A stretch of 15,957 bases of DNA from Clostridia bacterium (GTDB taxonomy: Bacteria > Bacillota > Clostridia > Christensenellales > UBA1242), in the NCBI GenBank assembly GCA_017503445.1, contig JAFVTB010000075.1, positions 1-15,957 of the forward strand. Reading direction: 5' to 3'. Both the position numbers and the translations under genes were made by a program. The notes beneath the pieces are model-generated. The model saw only the letters and a program-made list of their open reading frames with translations, had not been told where the DNA came from and did not search any database. Below are positions 1 through 10,900 of the stretch, in pieces (within the stretch, counting starts at the first letter, position 1; each line of letters starts with the position of its first letter).

Positions 1-522
1 AAAGTTGCGGGCGCGGTCAAATGTGCGCATAACAACGGGGTCAAAGTCTTTATGCGTAAGCGGCTCTTTCACCAAACTTTCTGGATCAAGGCGCAGTTCA
101 TCTGCAATGCCTTCGCAAAGCAGGCGGCCAAGCACATATTGATAATTGCTTTCAGTGAGGTTGTTGCGCCGGATAAGATATTCAACATCTTCTGCCGACA
201 AAATCTCTGTCAGCGCAAAATTCAAAAAAAGTGAAAGTTTATCAATTGAATATTGATTGCCATTTGCGGCTGCAAGCACCTGCCATTGCATATATTTTTC
301 ATAGTTTTCTGGAATAATCCCACGGAGCCCTTTTTTGAAAATATATGCCAAATAATCTTGGGCGATAGGGTCATTTTTTGAAGCGTCAAGACAAATATCA
401 TTGAATGCATCAATTGCTGCGTCTTCACGCTGCGCAGGATCAACCTTATTGATGATTCTTTGGGTTTTTGCGCGAAGTGCCATAAACTTTTTTTGGCAAC
501 TTTCTGATGAAAAATTTTCCAT
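1..522 (-). CDS. Hypothetical protein with one Sel1-like repeat (3' end outside window)
   Basis: This frame is open for 174 codons from ATG at 522 to the left edge, with no stop, so the C-terminus lies outside the window. The start is set by AAGGAG five bases upstream, which overlaps the TAA of the cardiolipin synthase gene; only 9 nt separate the two genes, so they are probably cotranscribed and translationally coupled. I do not recognise the protein as a named family. Residues about 51-91 fit one Sel1-like (TPR-related helical) repeat: A54-Q55, L58, G65 after an aromatic, N73-Y74, W80, A84-A86 and G88-N89 sit at the expected places. The rest looks alpha-helical and charged, with no signal peptide or membrane segment, so it is probably cytoplasmic. 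Sel1-like repeats usually serve as protein-binding scaffolds; any partner here is unknown. The gene looks real from its frame, Shine-Dalgarno site and operon position; the domain call is moderate. Confidence 0.85.
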   Translation of the reverse strand, partial: MENFSSESCQKKFMALRAKTQRIINKVDPAQREDAAIDAFNDICLDASKNDPIAQDYLAYIFKKGLRGIIPENYEKYMQWQVLAAANGNQYSIDKLSLFLNFALTEILSAEDVEYLIRRNNLTESNYQYVLGRLLCEGIADELRLDPESLVKEPLTHKDFDPVVMRTFDRARNF

Positions 523-527
523 AATAA

Positions 528-533
528 CTCCTT
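528..533 (-). promoter_or_regulatory. Ribosome binding site of the Sel1-like gene
   Basis: AAGGAG lies five bases before ATG 522 and shares two bases with the TAA stop (534-532) of the upstream cardiolipin synthase gene. It fixes the start at 522 and suggests that ribosomes finishing cls can restart on this gene. Confidence 0.85.
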
Positions 534-1971
534 AAAACAGCGGTGCAAACAACCGGAAAAACAATTGTTTGAATTTCACCCACCATGATTTTTGCTTAAA
601 ATATTCTGCATCCACTTTTTTGCTGCATTTCATCACTTCTTCAAGGTGCGTGCGATATTCTTTGTTAAGCGCAGCATCATAAAGCACGGCATTGATTTCA
701 AAATTCAATGAAAAACTGCGATTATCGGCATTTGCAGTGCCAATCGTTAATGCAAAGTCATCAACCGTCAGGGTTTTGGCATGCATAAAGCCATTGAAGA
801 TATAAAGCTCGCCACCCATATCCACAAACTCTTTTGCAAAAGAAAGCGTTGCGTGATAAACAAACTTTTTATCGGGCTTGCCGGGAATAATCAGTTTGAA
901 TTTCACCCCACTTTGAATTGCCATTTTGATTGAATTCATAAAAATTTCATCTGGCACAAAATAGGGGGTTTCAATGATAACTTCTTCTTTTGCAACCTGA
1001 AAAATTTTAAGCATATTTTGCTTGATTTCATGCTTTGTTTCATCTGGACCGCTGGTGATTGTTTGGATTGCAGTTTCACCCACTTTTCCAATATCAGGGA
1101 AATAACCAAGTTCAATATATTTGTTTGTTTCGATGTTTTCTTTGTTGCAAAATTGCCAGAAATTCAAAAACTCGTTTTGAAGGGTGTAAACTGCCTGACC
1201 TTCCACACGAATATGCGTGTCTTGCCACGGGGAAAGGCAAGGGTTTTCACCACAATGATCGGCGCGAATATTGATTCCACCCACATATCCAATTTTGCCG
1301 TCAATCACAACAATTTTGCGATGATTGCGATAGTTCATTTTTAAGTTGATCAAACGAATATAAAACAGCGGCGGAAAAAACTCTTTCACATGGCCACCGG
1401 CAGCTTTAAGTGGGCGAAAAAACTTTCGTTTGGTTTTTAAACTTCCCACACTGTCATAAATCAAGTTCACCGCCACGCCTTGTTTGGCTTTTTGAATAAG
1501 CGCATCCATCACCCGGCGACCAATGGCATCATCACCAATGATATAATATTCGATATTGATTGAATGTTTTGCGTTTTGGATATCCTGCACAAGCGCATCG
1601 ATTTTATCATATCCGTTTGTGAAGATTTTAACCGAATTGCCAAATGTTGGCACGCTTGCAGCCGCAAGCATATTATATTTGACCAATTCATATGCTTTTT
1701 GATTTTTTATGTCACGCTCGTTGTTGATAAGTTGGTGATAATAATTTACATAATTATCATTATAAAACTTTTTTCGCCTAAGCATTTTTTTTGTTTTGAC
1801 ACTCAGCCCGCTGCCGATCAGCACATAAAACACAAACCCAAGAATTGGAAAAAGTGAAAATAAAAGAAGCCACGAGATAATAATCTCGGGTTTCTTTCGT
1901 TCAATAAAGATCATTGCGATGATTGCAAGAAAATTAAGCACTGTGACAACAATAGCAATTGGCGTGATCAT
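532..1971 (-). CDS. cls: Cardiolipin synthase (ClsA-type, phospholipase D superfamily)
   Basis: Predicted to join two phosphatidylglycerol molecules into cardiolipin and glycerol at the cytoplasmic membrane. From the start chosen here the protein has 479 residues, the usual length for bacterial Cls. Two hydrophobic segments (about 3-22 and 30-53) anchor the N-terminus, followed by two phospholipase D domains. Each domain has a complete HxKx4D motif: H217/K219/D224 and H397/K399/D404, the second in the context GFMHAKTLTVDD. An ATG six codons upstream (1989) is possible, but it has no Shine-Dalgarno site, whereas the ATG at 1971 follows AAAGGGG by five bases. The gene starts 26 nt after the giant gene, with no terminator between, so it is probably on the same mRNA; a Sel1-like gene follows 9 nt after its stop. 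The family is clear. The exact donor lipid cannot be read from sequence, and other PLD-type phosphatidyltransferases are a minor alternative. Confidence 0.95.
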   Translation of the reverse strand: MITPIAIVVTVLNFLAIIAMIFIERKKPEIIISWLLLFSLFPILGFVFYVLIGSGLSVKTKKMLRRKKFYNDNYVNYYHQLINNERDIKNQKAYELVKYNMLAAASVPTFGNSVKIFTNGYDKIDALVQDIQNAKHSINIEYYIIGDDAIGRRVMDALIQKAKQGVAVNLIYDSVGSLKTKRKFFRPLKAAGGHVKEFFPPLFYIRLINLKMNYRNHRKIVVIDGKIGYVGGINIRADHCGENPCLSPWQDTHIRVEGQAVYTLQNEFLNFWQFCNKENIETNKYIELGYFPDIGKVGETAIQTITSGPDETKHEIKQNMLKIFQVAKEEVIIETPYFVPDEIFMNSIKMAIQSGVKFKLIIPGKPDKKFVYHATLSFAKEFVDMGGELYIFNGFMHAKTLTVDDFALTIGTANADNRSFSLNFEINAVLYDAALNKEYRTHLEEVMKCSKKVDAEYFKQKSWWVKFKQLFFRLFAPLF

Positions 1972-1976
1972 AACAA

Positions 1977-1983
1977 CCCCTTT
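1977..1983 (-). promoter_or_regulatory. Ribosome binding site deciding the cls start
   Basis: AAAGGGG is followed by a five-base spacer and ATG at 1971. The alternative upstream ATG at 1989 is preceded only by A/T-rich sequence including the end of the giant gene, so the downstream start is preferred. Confidence 0.7.
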
Positions 1984-1997
1984 GGGCATATTTTATA

Positions 1998-4900
1998 TTA
2001 ACTTGGCAAGATTGTCAAATTATTTACTGTTGTTGTTATATTCAGCGCACTTGCATCAATCGTTTTTGATGTTTCATTTGCCAAAACGGTGATTGGGGTG
2101 ATTGTTCCGTCTGCCGAAATATTGAATATTTTATCATTTTCGCTTGAAGAAACATTGATTGTCAATTCATCGCCCACACCAAAGTTTGCAAAGCCAACAT
2201 TGTTTATTGCAATTTCAATGACATCACCTGCGTTGAGGGTTGAAAGCGCAATTTCAAAGTTGCCTTTATCGTCAAGATAAACCACATTGTATGTTTTTGC
2301 GCCGTTTTGAATTGTTGTGATATAAGTTGTTTCTTTGGCTGCAATATCAACTTGGATTGTGGTTGTTTGCACAGCTTTGTTTGCGCCCAAAAGCACATTT
2401 TGCGCCCATGTTGCAACATTGCCACTTTGCACTGTTTCAACACATCTTGCGCCAATCAATTCGCCATTTTGATCGTAAATTGCAAATGTTTGGGCGCCAT
2501 TTGGCATTGCATCAAACACAATATTTTGATATGCAAACTTATAAATGCCACTTTCACCTGTAAGCACATCACTTGGGTTTACAAGCAACTCTGTACTTGC
2601 ATTTGCAGCGGCCGCAAAATATGTTGTGCTTTCGCCTTGAACACTGAATGCATAAATGCCATGTGGTTGTACGTTTGGCACAAGCGATTCAATGCTTAGT
2701 GTTTCAATCTGGGTCACAAGGGTTGCAGTTTCCAAAACATTGACATCAAACACATATTGTGTGTATGTGCCGATGGTTGAAATTTCAAGTTGGGCTTTGG
2801 CAATTGCCATTTGATATGGCCCTGTTTGCTTGAAGAATGAAACATCTTGCAAATTAGTGGCGCTTATGTTATTTGTGATATCCACAACAGTGACACTTGG
2901 GGCAACTGATGTGAACCAATCATAATCAACCACAACATCGGTTTTTGAGCTTGGGGCTTTTATGCCAACAAGTTTGTTTTGCGTGATGTCAGAAGTTGCA
3001 AAACTGAAGAAAGAATAACCATTTGCCGTTGTGTTCAACCCAACAACCTTTGGAAGATGATATCCTGTTTGTGCATCTGTGAAGACATCTTGGGTGTATT
3101 CTGAAAGCACAAGGGCAGAACTTGAAGAAATGATTTGGTCATAGATTTCTTTACTGTTGATGCTGATTTCAAACGCACCATCGGTGTTGAAAGAAATCAC
3201 TTTGGCAATGCTGTAATACTTTTGATTTCCACTTTGGCTTGAAAGCAAGATATTGCTGCCATCAGAAAGGTTGAAATCATAAGTGCCAAGATATTTGATG
3301 CTGTAGCAAGATACATTGCTTTTATATTCCTCATTAATTTTTGTCAACACTTCGAAACCATCGATTGTTGTCAGATTTTTAATGTTCAAAGTGAAGAACC
3401 CATCTGTTTCAAAAAGTTGGGTGTTTGATGGGGTGTATTTTGTGCCAAGAATTGTGTAATGGTTATCCCCCGCATTGTCAACAAATGAAAGTGCAAAATA
3501 CAATGTGTCATCAATGGCAAATTCGCTTTGGCTTTGCGTGCGTTTTGCAAACAAAAGTTCTGCATTTGTGACAGAAGTGTCAAGCACTTTGACATCATAA
3601 TTGAAGTCTTCACCAATCAAACTTGAATATATATTGGCAAACGGAATGTCAACAACATAAATGCCGTTTTCATACGCGCAAAGTGTGTTATCAATATTTG
3701 GGGTTGTGATTTCAAAAGCAAGATCACCTGCCAAAGGTTTTGAAATTGAAAGCGAAACATTTTTGCTTTCAGCCGTTATGTTGCCATTTTTTGATGATGC
3801 ATCAATTTGCAAATCAACGGTTTTGCCCGCTGTGCTTGATTTTTCATTCAGTTTCATCTTCAGTTCAAGATATTCCACATTGTCTTTCACAACATATTCC
3901 GCTGAATAGATTTGTTCAACAACCGTAACAATTTCAATGTTGCATTCGGCAATGTTTCTTCCAACGCCAGCAATTGTGATTGTTTGGCTTTCGGGATCAA
4001 CCAATCCCTGAAGTTGAGGGGCTGGATTATTGAAAATAAGGTCTGAAATTTCTGTCACATTTTTTGTGAATGTATATGATGGTTCAATTGTTTCACCTTC
4101 ACCTGGATAAGTGATGATAAACATATATGTTGAAAGGGTTGTCACATACACTTGGCTGTGGATAATGCGAAGTTTGATTGTGCCAATGCAAATTTCTTCA
4201 CCTTCCACAACAGGCACCCAAACTTCAATTTCAAAGTATTGCCCTTCTTGATAATCACTTGTTGTCACAAGGGCACCATTTGCATTAAGTGTTGCCGCGC
4301 CGCTACCTTGGCCTGCACCATTATTGATTTTGAATGAAAGTGTTTTATCGGCACTGAGTGAACCCAAAGTGTCACCCGCAAGGTTGACAAGATTAAAGCC
4401 GCTTGTCCACATATTGAAATCAATCACATAATTGCCATCTTCAATGGTGTATTGATTTGCATAGATTGTTTTATCAAGCACAGTTTCTTCTGTGTCCAAA
4501 CCATAATATTTTGGTGTAATTGTAAAGCTGATTGGTGTGCTTTCAAAAGTGTTTTGGTCAAGATATTGCACAAGATAATATTTCTTGGCTTGATAAATCC
4601 TGTTTGCAAACGCATCTTTTGTAAGCACGTTCAAAACTTCGGTTTTTCCACTTGATATTTGATTAAATGTAAAGGTTGAAGAAAGTTCATATTGATATCC
4701 AAGGTTTTCTTGGGCTTTATATTTTGCAGATGTTCCGTTGTAAGTGATGATGCTTGGCACAGAACTTGATGAAATTGTGTAGGTTATTGAAACATCATAT
4801 TCTTTGGTGATATCCACATTTCCAATAATTTCAGAAACACTTATAAAACGCAAATGTGGAATATTTTCTGTGATTGGATAAGAACCGCTTCCCAAAATTT

Positions 4901-7900
4901 CACCATCCAAAGAAATTGTTATAACAAATTCAATAAGTGTAAGGTTTTCAACGCCGTTTGGTTTGTTGATTTGAAGTTGCAAACTGTCATCATAAAGCGC
5001 AAAGTTTTTGATTGTTTGAAGTTCTTCTGGCTTCACAGGGGTTGAAGAAAGGTTAAACTTATAGATGCTGTTTTGCCCAACAACTGCGCCTTCTGCGCCA
5101 AGGGTTGCAATTTCAGGAAGGTTTTCAGTGACCGTGTTATATCCAACACTTGTCACAAGCGCACCTGCGGCAGTGACTTCACAAAGTGATTTTGTTTGAA
5201 CACCGTTTTTACTAAGTGCAAACGGCACAGCAAAGGCATTTTCGCCATTATTGATATGCACATACACTGTTTTTGACGCGTCAATATTGCTGGTGGTAAG
5301 TGAAATGATTTTATCCGCCACAAATTGACAAGCACTTTGCACTTGTTGCCTTGAAATTTCACTTGAGGAAACCGTGAAGACATAGTTTGCAAAGTTTTTG
5401 CCCACAAGCGCAGGATGAACAGCAAGTTGATAATAATAATATCCATTTGTTGCGGTCATTGCCTGGCCATCAAAGGTTTTGCCAATTTGGATGTTGATAT
5501 TTAAATCGCTAAGTGTTTCATCGCTTTGATGAATGGCGGTGATTGTGATTGCTTTGCCAATATATGCGCTTTCGGCACTTACGCGAAGTGAAAGGGTGTT
5601 GGCAGAGACATTTGCGCTGCCAAGATTTGTGCCAAGGTTTGCTTCATCAGTGACAGTTAAATATTTTGAAACATCAAACGCCACGCCGGCTTGAACGCTG
5701 GCTTTTTCATCTGCGGCCAAAGCAAGTTTGAAGCGTTGTTTAATATCAATTGTTGTGCCAAGGGTGACAACTTCGGTGGTTTCATTGTGCGTGACGGTGA
5801 TAATGATAAACAATTCAACTGTTTTTGTGTTCACAGAAATGCTTGGCAAAACAAGCGTGGTTTGTGGGGCATCAGCTGCAGCCGTGAAAATATCATTTTC
5901 TGCCGTGAAATTCAAACTTGGGATTGCATAAGAAACCTTGAATTTCCATTCATTGCCTGTTGTTGAATTTTTCACATTGTTTATCAGTTTTTGAAGATTG
6001 TAAACTTTGATTGCGCCAAGTTCACCGGCTTTGAATTCTGCTTCTGAATCAATAAGCACAAGTTCTGTGCCTGTGAAGAATATGTTGCCAGAGATTGCAT
6101 TCACAAATGGGCTGCCGTCATCTTCCGATACAAGAGCAAGGGCATCATTAGTCATAGCAGCTTTTATGGTGATATAATATTTCGCTTCAAAGCCATACAT
6201 ATCAGTGATTTGAATATATCCTGTTTTATCGCCATACATTGCCACCGCGCCTGTTTTTTGTTTAAGATACAAACTTGAAGATGTTGTTTCAGGGATATGT
6301 GCATATTCGGCAATATCGCCACAAAGTTTAAATGTCATTGGATGGGTACCGGTTGAATCACAAATCAGGTTTGTTGTTCCTGTGCCCAAAACATAAATCA
6401 AATTTTTCTCTTCCAATTTTGCGCCATAGGTGCCAAGAAGGATATCATCAAACTTGCCATCAGTATAGGTGATGATTTGATTGCTTTCTTCACTTGCGCC
6501 ATTATAAAGCCCATCGGTGTTGAGAAGTTGAATGCTGTTTTCATTTGGAAGAATCTTCACTTTCAAAAGCGCAAACGCAAATTTGTTGATGTTTGTGCTG
6601 GTGATTGTGCCGCGCGCAGTTTCATCTGTGCCATAAGACACAAGGATATACACAAAGTTTCCATCATTTTCTGCACCAAATGCGGCAAGGTCAAAGTTAT
6701 GAATATATCGTTCTTGAACATCTTTTTTGAATCCTATAGCTGCACAAAGAACAGAATCTTTTACAGAGGTGAGGTTTTCAAAATATTGTTGCATAAACCA
6801 AAGTTTGGTGTTTGCCAAAAACTTCACATTTTCTTGGGTTGGATTGCTTTCAAACGCGGCATTTGTGATCATCACAATCTGCGCAAAATATTCAACATCG
6901 TGTGTGGTGAAATAATCCTCATTGAACTCTTGTGAAAGCCCAGAAATGCCAAATTTTTTGTTTGCAAGCTTGATTGACGATGGTGCACGAAGTTCATGAA
7001 CAATGCCGCTTGTTTGGCCAAGTGATGTGCTGAACGCCTCTTGCGCTTGGAAATCATACACCACTTCAAAATAATATTTATCTGCCAAAGTTTGCCCGTT
7101 GATTGAGAATTCAATGCTTCCAGCTTGTGCGGTTTTGCGTGGAAGGGTAAAACTGTCGATTCTGCCACGAATGTTTTCAAAGCTTATGTCATCAATAAGT
7201 GATACAAGGTTTTCATAAGACAATTCTTCGCCCAAATAGGTTGCACTTAATCTGTATGTCAATTTTGCGCTGTTTTCAAAGAAATTGTTATAATAATATA
7301 CGCTGGTTTCATCGGTGGTGGTGGTTGAGAAAGTGTATTCAGTTGTCTTACCCTTCACCATAATCACAACATTTGAAAAATCTGGTGCAATGTTTTGGGT
7401 TTTTGCTTTCCAAATCCAATTGTGTTGTTGGCTGGTTTTGCCAATTGTGATTGTGCCAAGTTCTTCTTTTGCACCGCTTTCACTTTTCACGTAAGCCACA
7501 AGTGTTGTATTTTCATCTTGCACAAGGTTTTTGAAGGTGAACAGCGCGGTTTTATGACTGAAAAGCGCTTCTGTTGAAGAGTTATCCACAAAGAATTGTT
7601 CTGGCGAAGCAACAGAGTTATCTTCCGCATTTTTATAAAGGTTTTTAAGTGATGAGATATCAAAAATGCTTTCGATGTTATTGTTAAACACAATGTTGTA
7701 TGCATCATGCTGCACACCATCGATCAAAACGGCAAAGCTTACGGCGCCGCTCATGGCGCCAGTGAATGCGCTTTGAGTGTTCCAACAAATCACAAAAGGT
7801 TCTGTAAGTGATTTTGTTGCAGTTGCAGCACCATCAATCAAAATGTTTTGTCCGCTTTCAGCACGAATTTGGATGCGGCTGTAATCAATTGTTTTGGCGC

Positions 7901-10900
7901 TTGTAAACTGTGCACGAGTGGTGCCAAAATATCCCATGCCCTCACCCGCAAAATCAAAGGTGAATGTTTCGGTTGCACCATCAAAGAATGTTGGGGAAAG
8001 GAAAATATGTTCTGTGGTCAGGTTTGAACTTGCATTTGCCTGTGGATAAACAAACGATAAAGCAATATCAGGTGAAACCACGAATTTAAGTTTTGATTCA
8101 AGACTTGTGGTGGTGTTATCGGCATTTGTTTTGGTCAAAATGAATGAAATTGTCACCGTCAGATTGTTTTGGTTTGGCGATTTCAAAAGATAAATTTTTG
8201 CATCGTGCGCCATTGCCAAAAATTCTTGAGATGAATATGTTTTTGAAAGCACGCTTTCTGAAGCTGAAATGCTTGCATATCCAAATGCATTGGCATCAAT
8301 ATTCACCGCCAAAGAATATCCCGAAAGTACAGCTTCATTCGCGCTTTCAAACAAGAAGTTTTCATCAGTGAATGTGGTTGACAAAAGTTTATCAAATGGA
8401 AGTCCATTGGTTTTGTATGCTTCATCATATGGCAGTGTGCCAAGTGCAAGCGGCGCATTTGCAAAGTTTGATTTTATGCTTTGCAAAACATCAATTTGAT
8501 ATTCAAACACATAATCTTCTGTCGCGCCAACACCAGCTTGACTAAGTTTTGCAACAACCTTAAGTGTATGGGTTTGTGAGGCAGTTTGAATTTGATTGAA
8601 CGCCACATTGTGACCATCAAATTTTTGATTATCAATATAATATTCAAAATTTGAAACAGCAATCTTGCCGTTTGCGTTTGAAATTTCAAACACTTCTTTC
8701 AAAGAAAATTCTGTGTTGGCCAAAACTTCCAAATGATTTGTTTGCGGGTTGATTGTCAAAACCGTTTGGTCGGCAGCAAGATTCACAAAATAATCAGAAA
8801 CAAATGTGATTGTTGTTGTGTGAAGTACGCCATATTTTGTGAAGAACACAAATTGCACAACCTTATCACTTACGGCAGTGTCTTTCAGCGCAAGGGTTTT
8901 GTTTTCTTCTTTTATAAAATCATTGGCGTCTTGACCATTGATGTAATAATGTGTGCCAAGGGCAACATCAAGTGCCGGGCTTGAAACAGAACCTTCGGTT
9001 TTATAAAGCACGATTTCGCCAAAGTTAAACGCTTCATGCTTTTGCACGGTTTGGGTTTTGGTTTTATAATCCTCTGCGCCAATTTTCAAACTGTAAAGCG
9101 ATTTTTCTGTGTTGTTAAGGGAAATTGTGTAATGCACTGTGCCAATAGCAATATTGCCCATTAAAATATCACATTGAACAATAATATCGAATCTTCTTGA
9201 ATCATCGCCTTGACAAACGATATTAAGGTTGCTTTCGTCAATCCAAATGCCATAATTGGTTTTGATTGTGCCAAGAGAGTTTTGTGCAAGAATGTTATCA
9301 ACTTTATAAAGCGAATATTTTATGGTGTATGGCTGGGTGGTTTTTTCATAAATTCCAAGGGTTTCATTCCATATGTCAAGTTGAACGCGTTGACGCCCTG
9401 CATTTGGCATATTTGAGGCAAAAACTTCGTCAAAATTGATAACTTTTTCTGGATTGTTTTTATCTTCGTAAACATATTCCGCCAAAATTTGGTCTTCTGC
9501 AAGCGCACCATCTGCAAACGGATAATACACATTGATTGCAGAGTTTGCCACAAGTTTGATACGATAAAGCCCAATTGGGTTTTCTTGTTTGATATCTTCA
9601 TAGACAACAAAATATATAAATGCATCTTCACTTGTTGGAATTGTTGAAAGAATGCCCGTGTTTGTGTTGAAGGTGCCTTGATATTCCACATCTGTGATTT
9701 CACCTGCAGCACCCTGCATCAAAATTTGATAGGTGAATGTGCCATCTTGCAATTTTGAAAGCACAGTTTGTGAAAGCCCAAAAGTTTTGCTTTGGGTTTT
9801 GAAAAGGTTTGCATCTTCCCCACTTTTATATTCATCAAACACATTGAATTGATACAATCGCGAGAAATCATTTAAGCTTGAAAAGTCTTGCAATCCTTGA
9901 CTTGCACCTTCAAAAGCAGGTGGGTTTTGATAGGTGACGAATGCGGTGTCATATGGCGCAATCATCACACCAAAAGTGATTTCTGCCACGGTTGAAAGAT
10001 CTTGCGCGATGTGTTTAAGTGTGAGGAAAACATTGTGTTTTGACAAAACAACAAAGTTTGATGTTGCTTTCACGGTGAAATTTGCATCATCATTGGCTGT
10101 CACAAAATTGTTGTCCACGGCAAAATCAATTTCTTCAACATTGTTGAAAAGTGATTGAATATACGCGCCAGTGATGCCCGTTTCACCACTTTGCAAAACA
10201 AGATATAATTTGCCATCAAACATTGCAAAGCGTTTTTCAAAATCGCTGTTTGATTGATTTGGGGCAACGCTTGTGGAAATCATCACTTTGATTGTGCCAA
10301 TTTCTGCTGTGCCATAGCGCACATTAAGATATGCAACATATTCCCCATCCAAATCAAAGTTTGCAATCATTGTGGATTTTGCTTTGATTTTTTTGCTGTT
10401 GTTATCCCAGGCAAAAATATTTGATTCCAGTGGCACAGAGCTGCCATTCAAAAACACTTTATCTTTCAATGTGCCATCGGTGGTTCTTGCAAAAGTGATT
10501 GTGAGGTCTTCCAACGTGAGGGTGCTGTCGCCAACAATGCGTTGAACATCAGAAAGTGTGATGATGTCATAAGTTGTGGTCAAGTCATCAATAACAACGG
10601 ATTTATTAAGTGTATCAACATCACCTGCAAATTCAGCATTGGCAGAAACCAAAAGATTGATATCTTGTTGATAAACATAACTGCTTCCGCTGCCGGCAGA
10701 AATGGTGATTGTTTGTGCATTAAGTTGTGATTTTGTGAAGCAAAGAACAAACTCAAGATCAACACTTGCGCCATTGGCTTGCTGGGTGAAGGTTGGTTGT
10801 GGACGAATAACATTGCTTTGGCTGTTTGAAAACACGCCATATGAAAGCTCAAAATCCACATCTTCGTTAAGGATATATGTCACACTTGCGACAAACTTAA

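Noticed and set aside
222..548. A 108-codon minus-strand frame starting inside the end of cls
   Set aside because: It is out of frame with the Sel1-like gene that starts at 522 behind AAGGAG and stays open to the edge; the translation is low in sense and lacks a ribosome site.
6477..6935. A 152-codon plus-strand open frame inside the giant gene
   Set aside because: It is one of many antisense frames in the region; the sense frame is uninterrupted over 12 kb and has a promoter and ribosome site.
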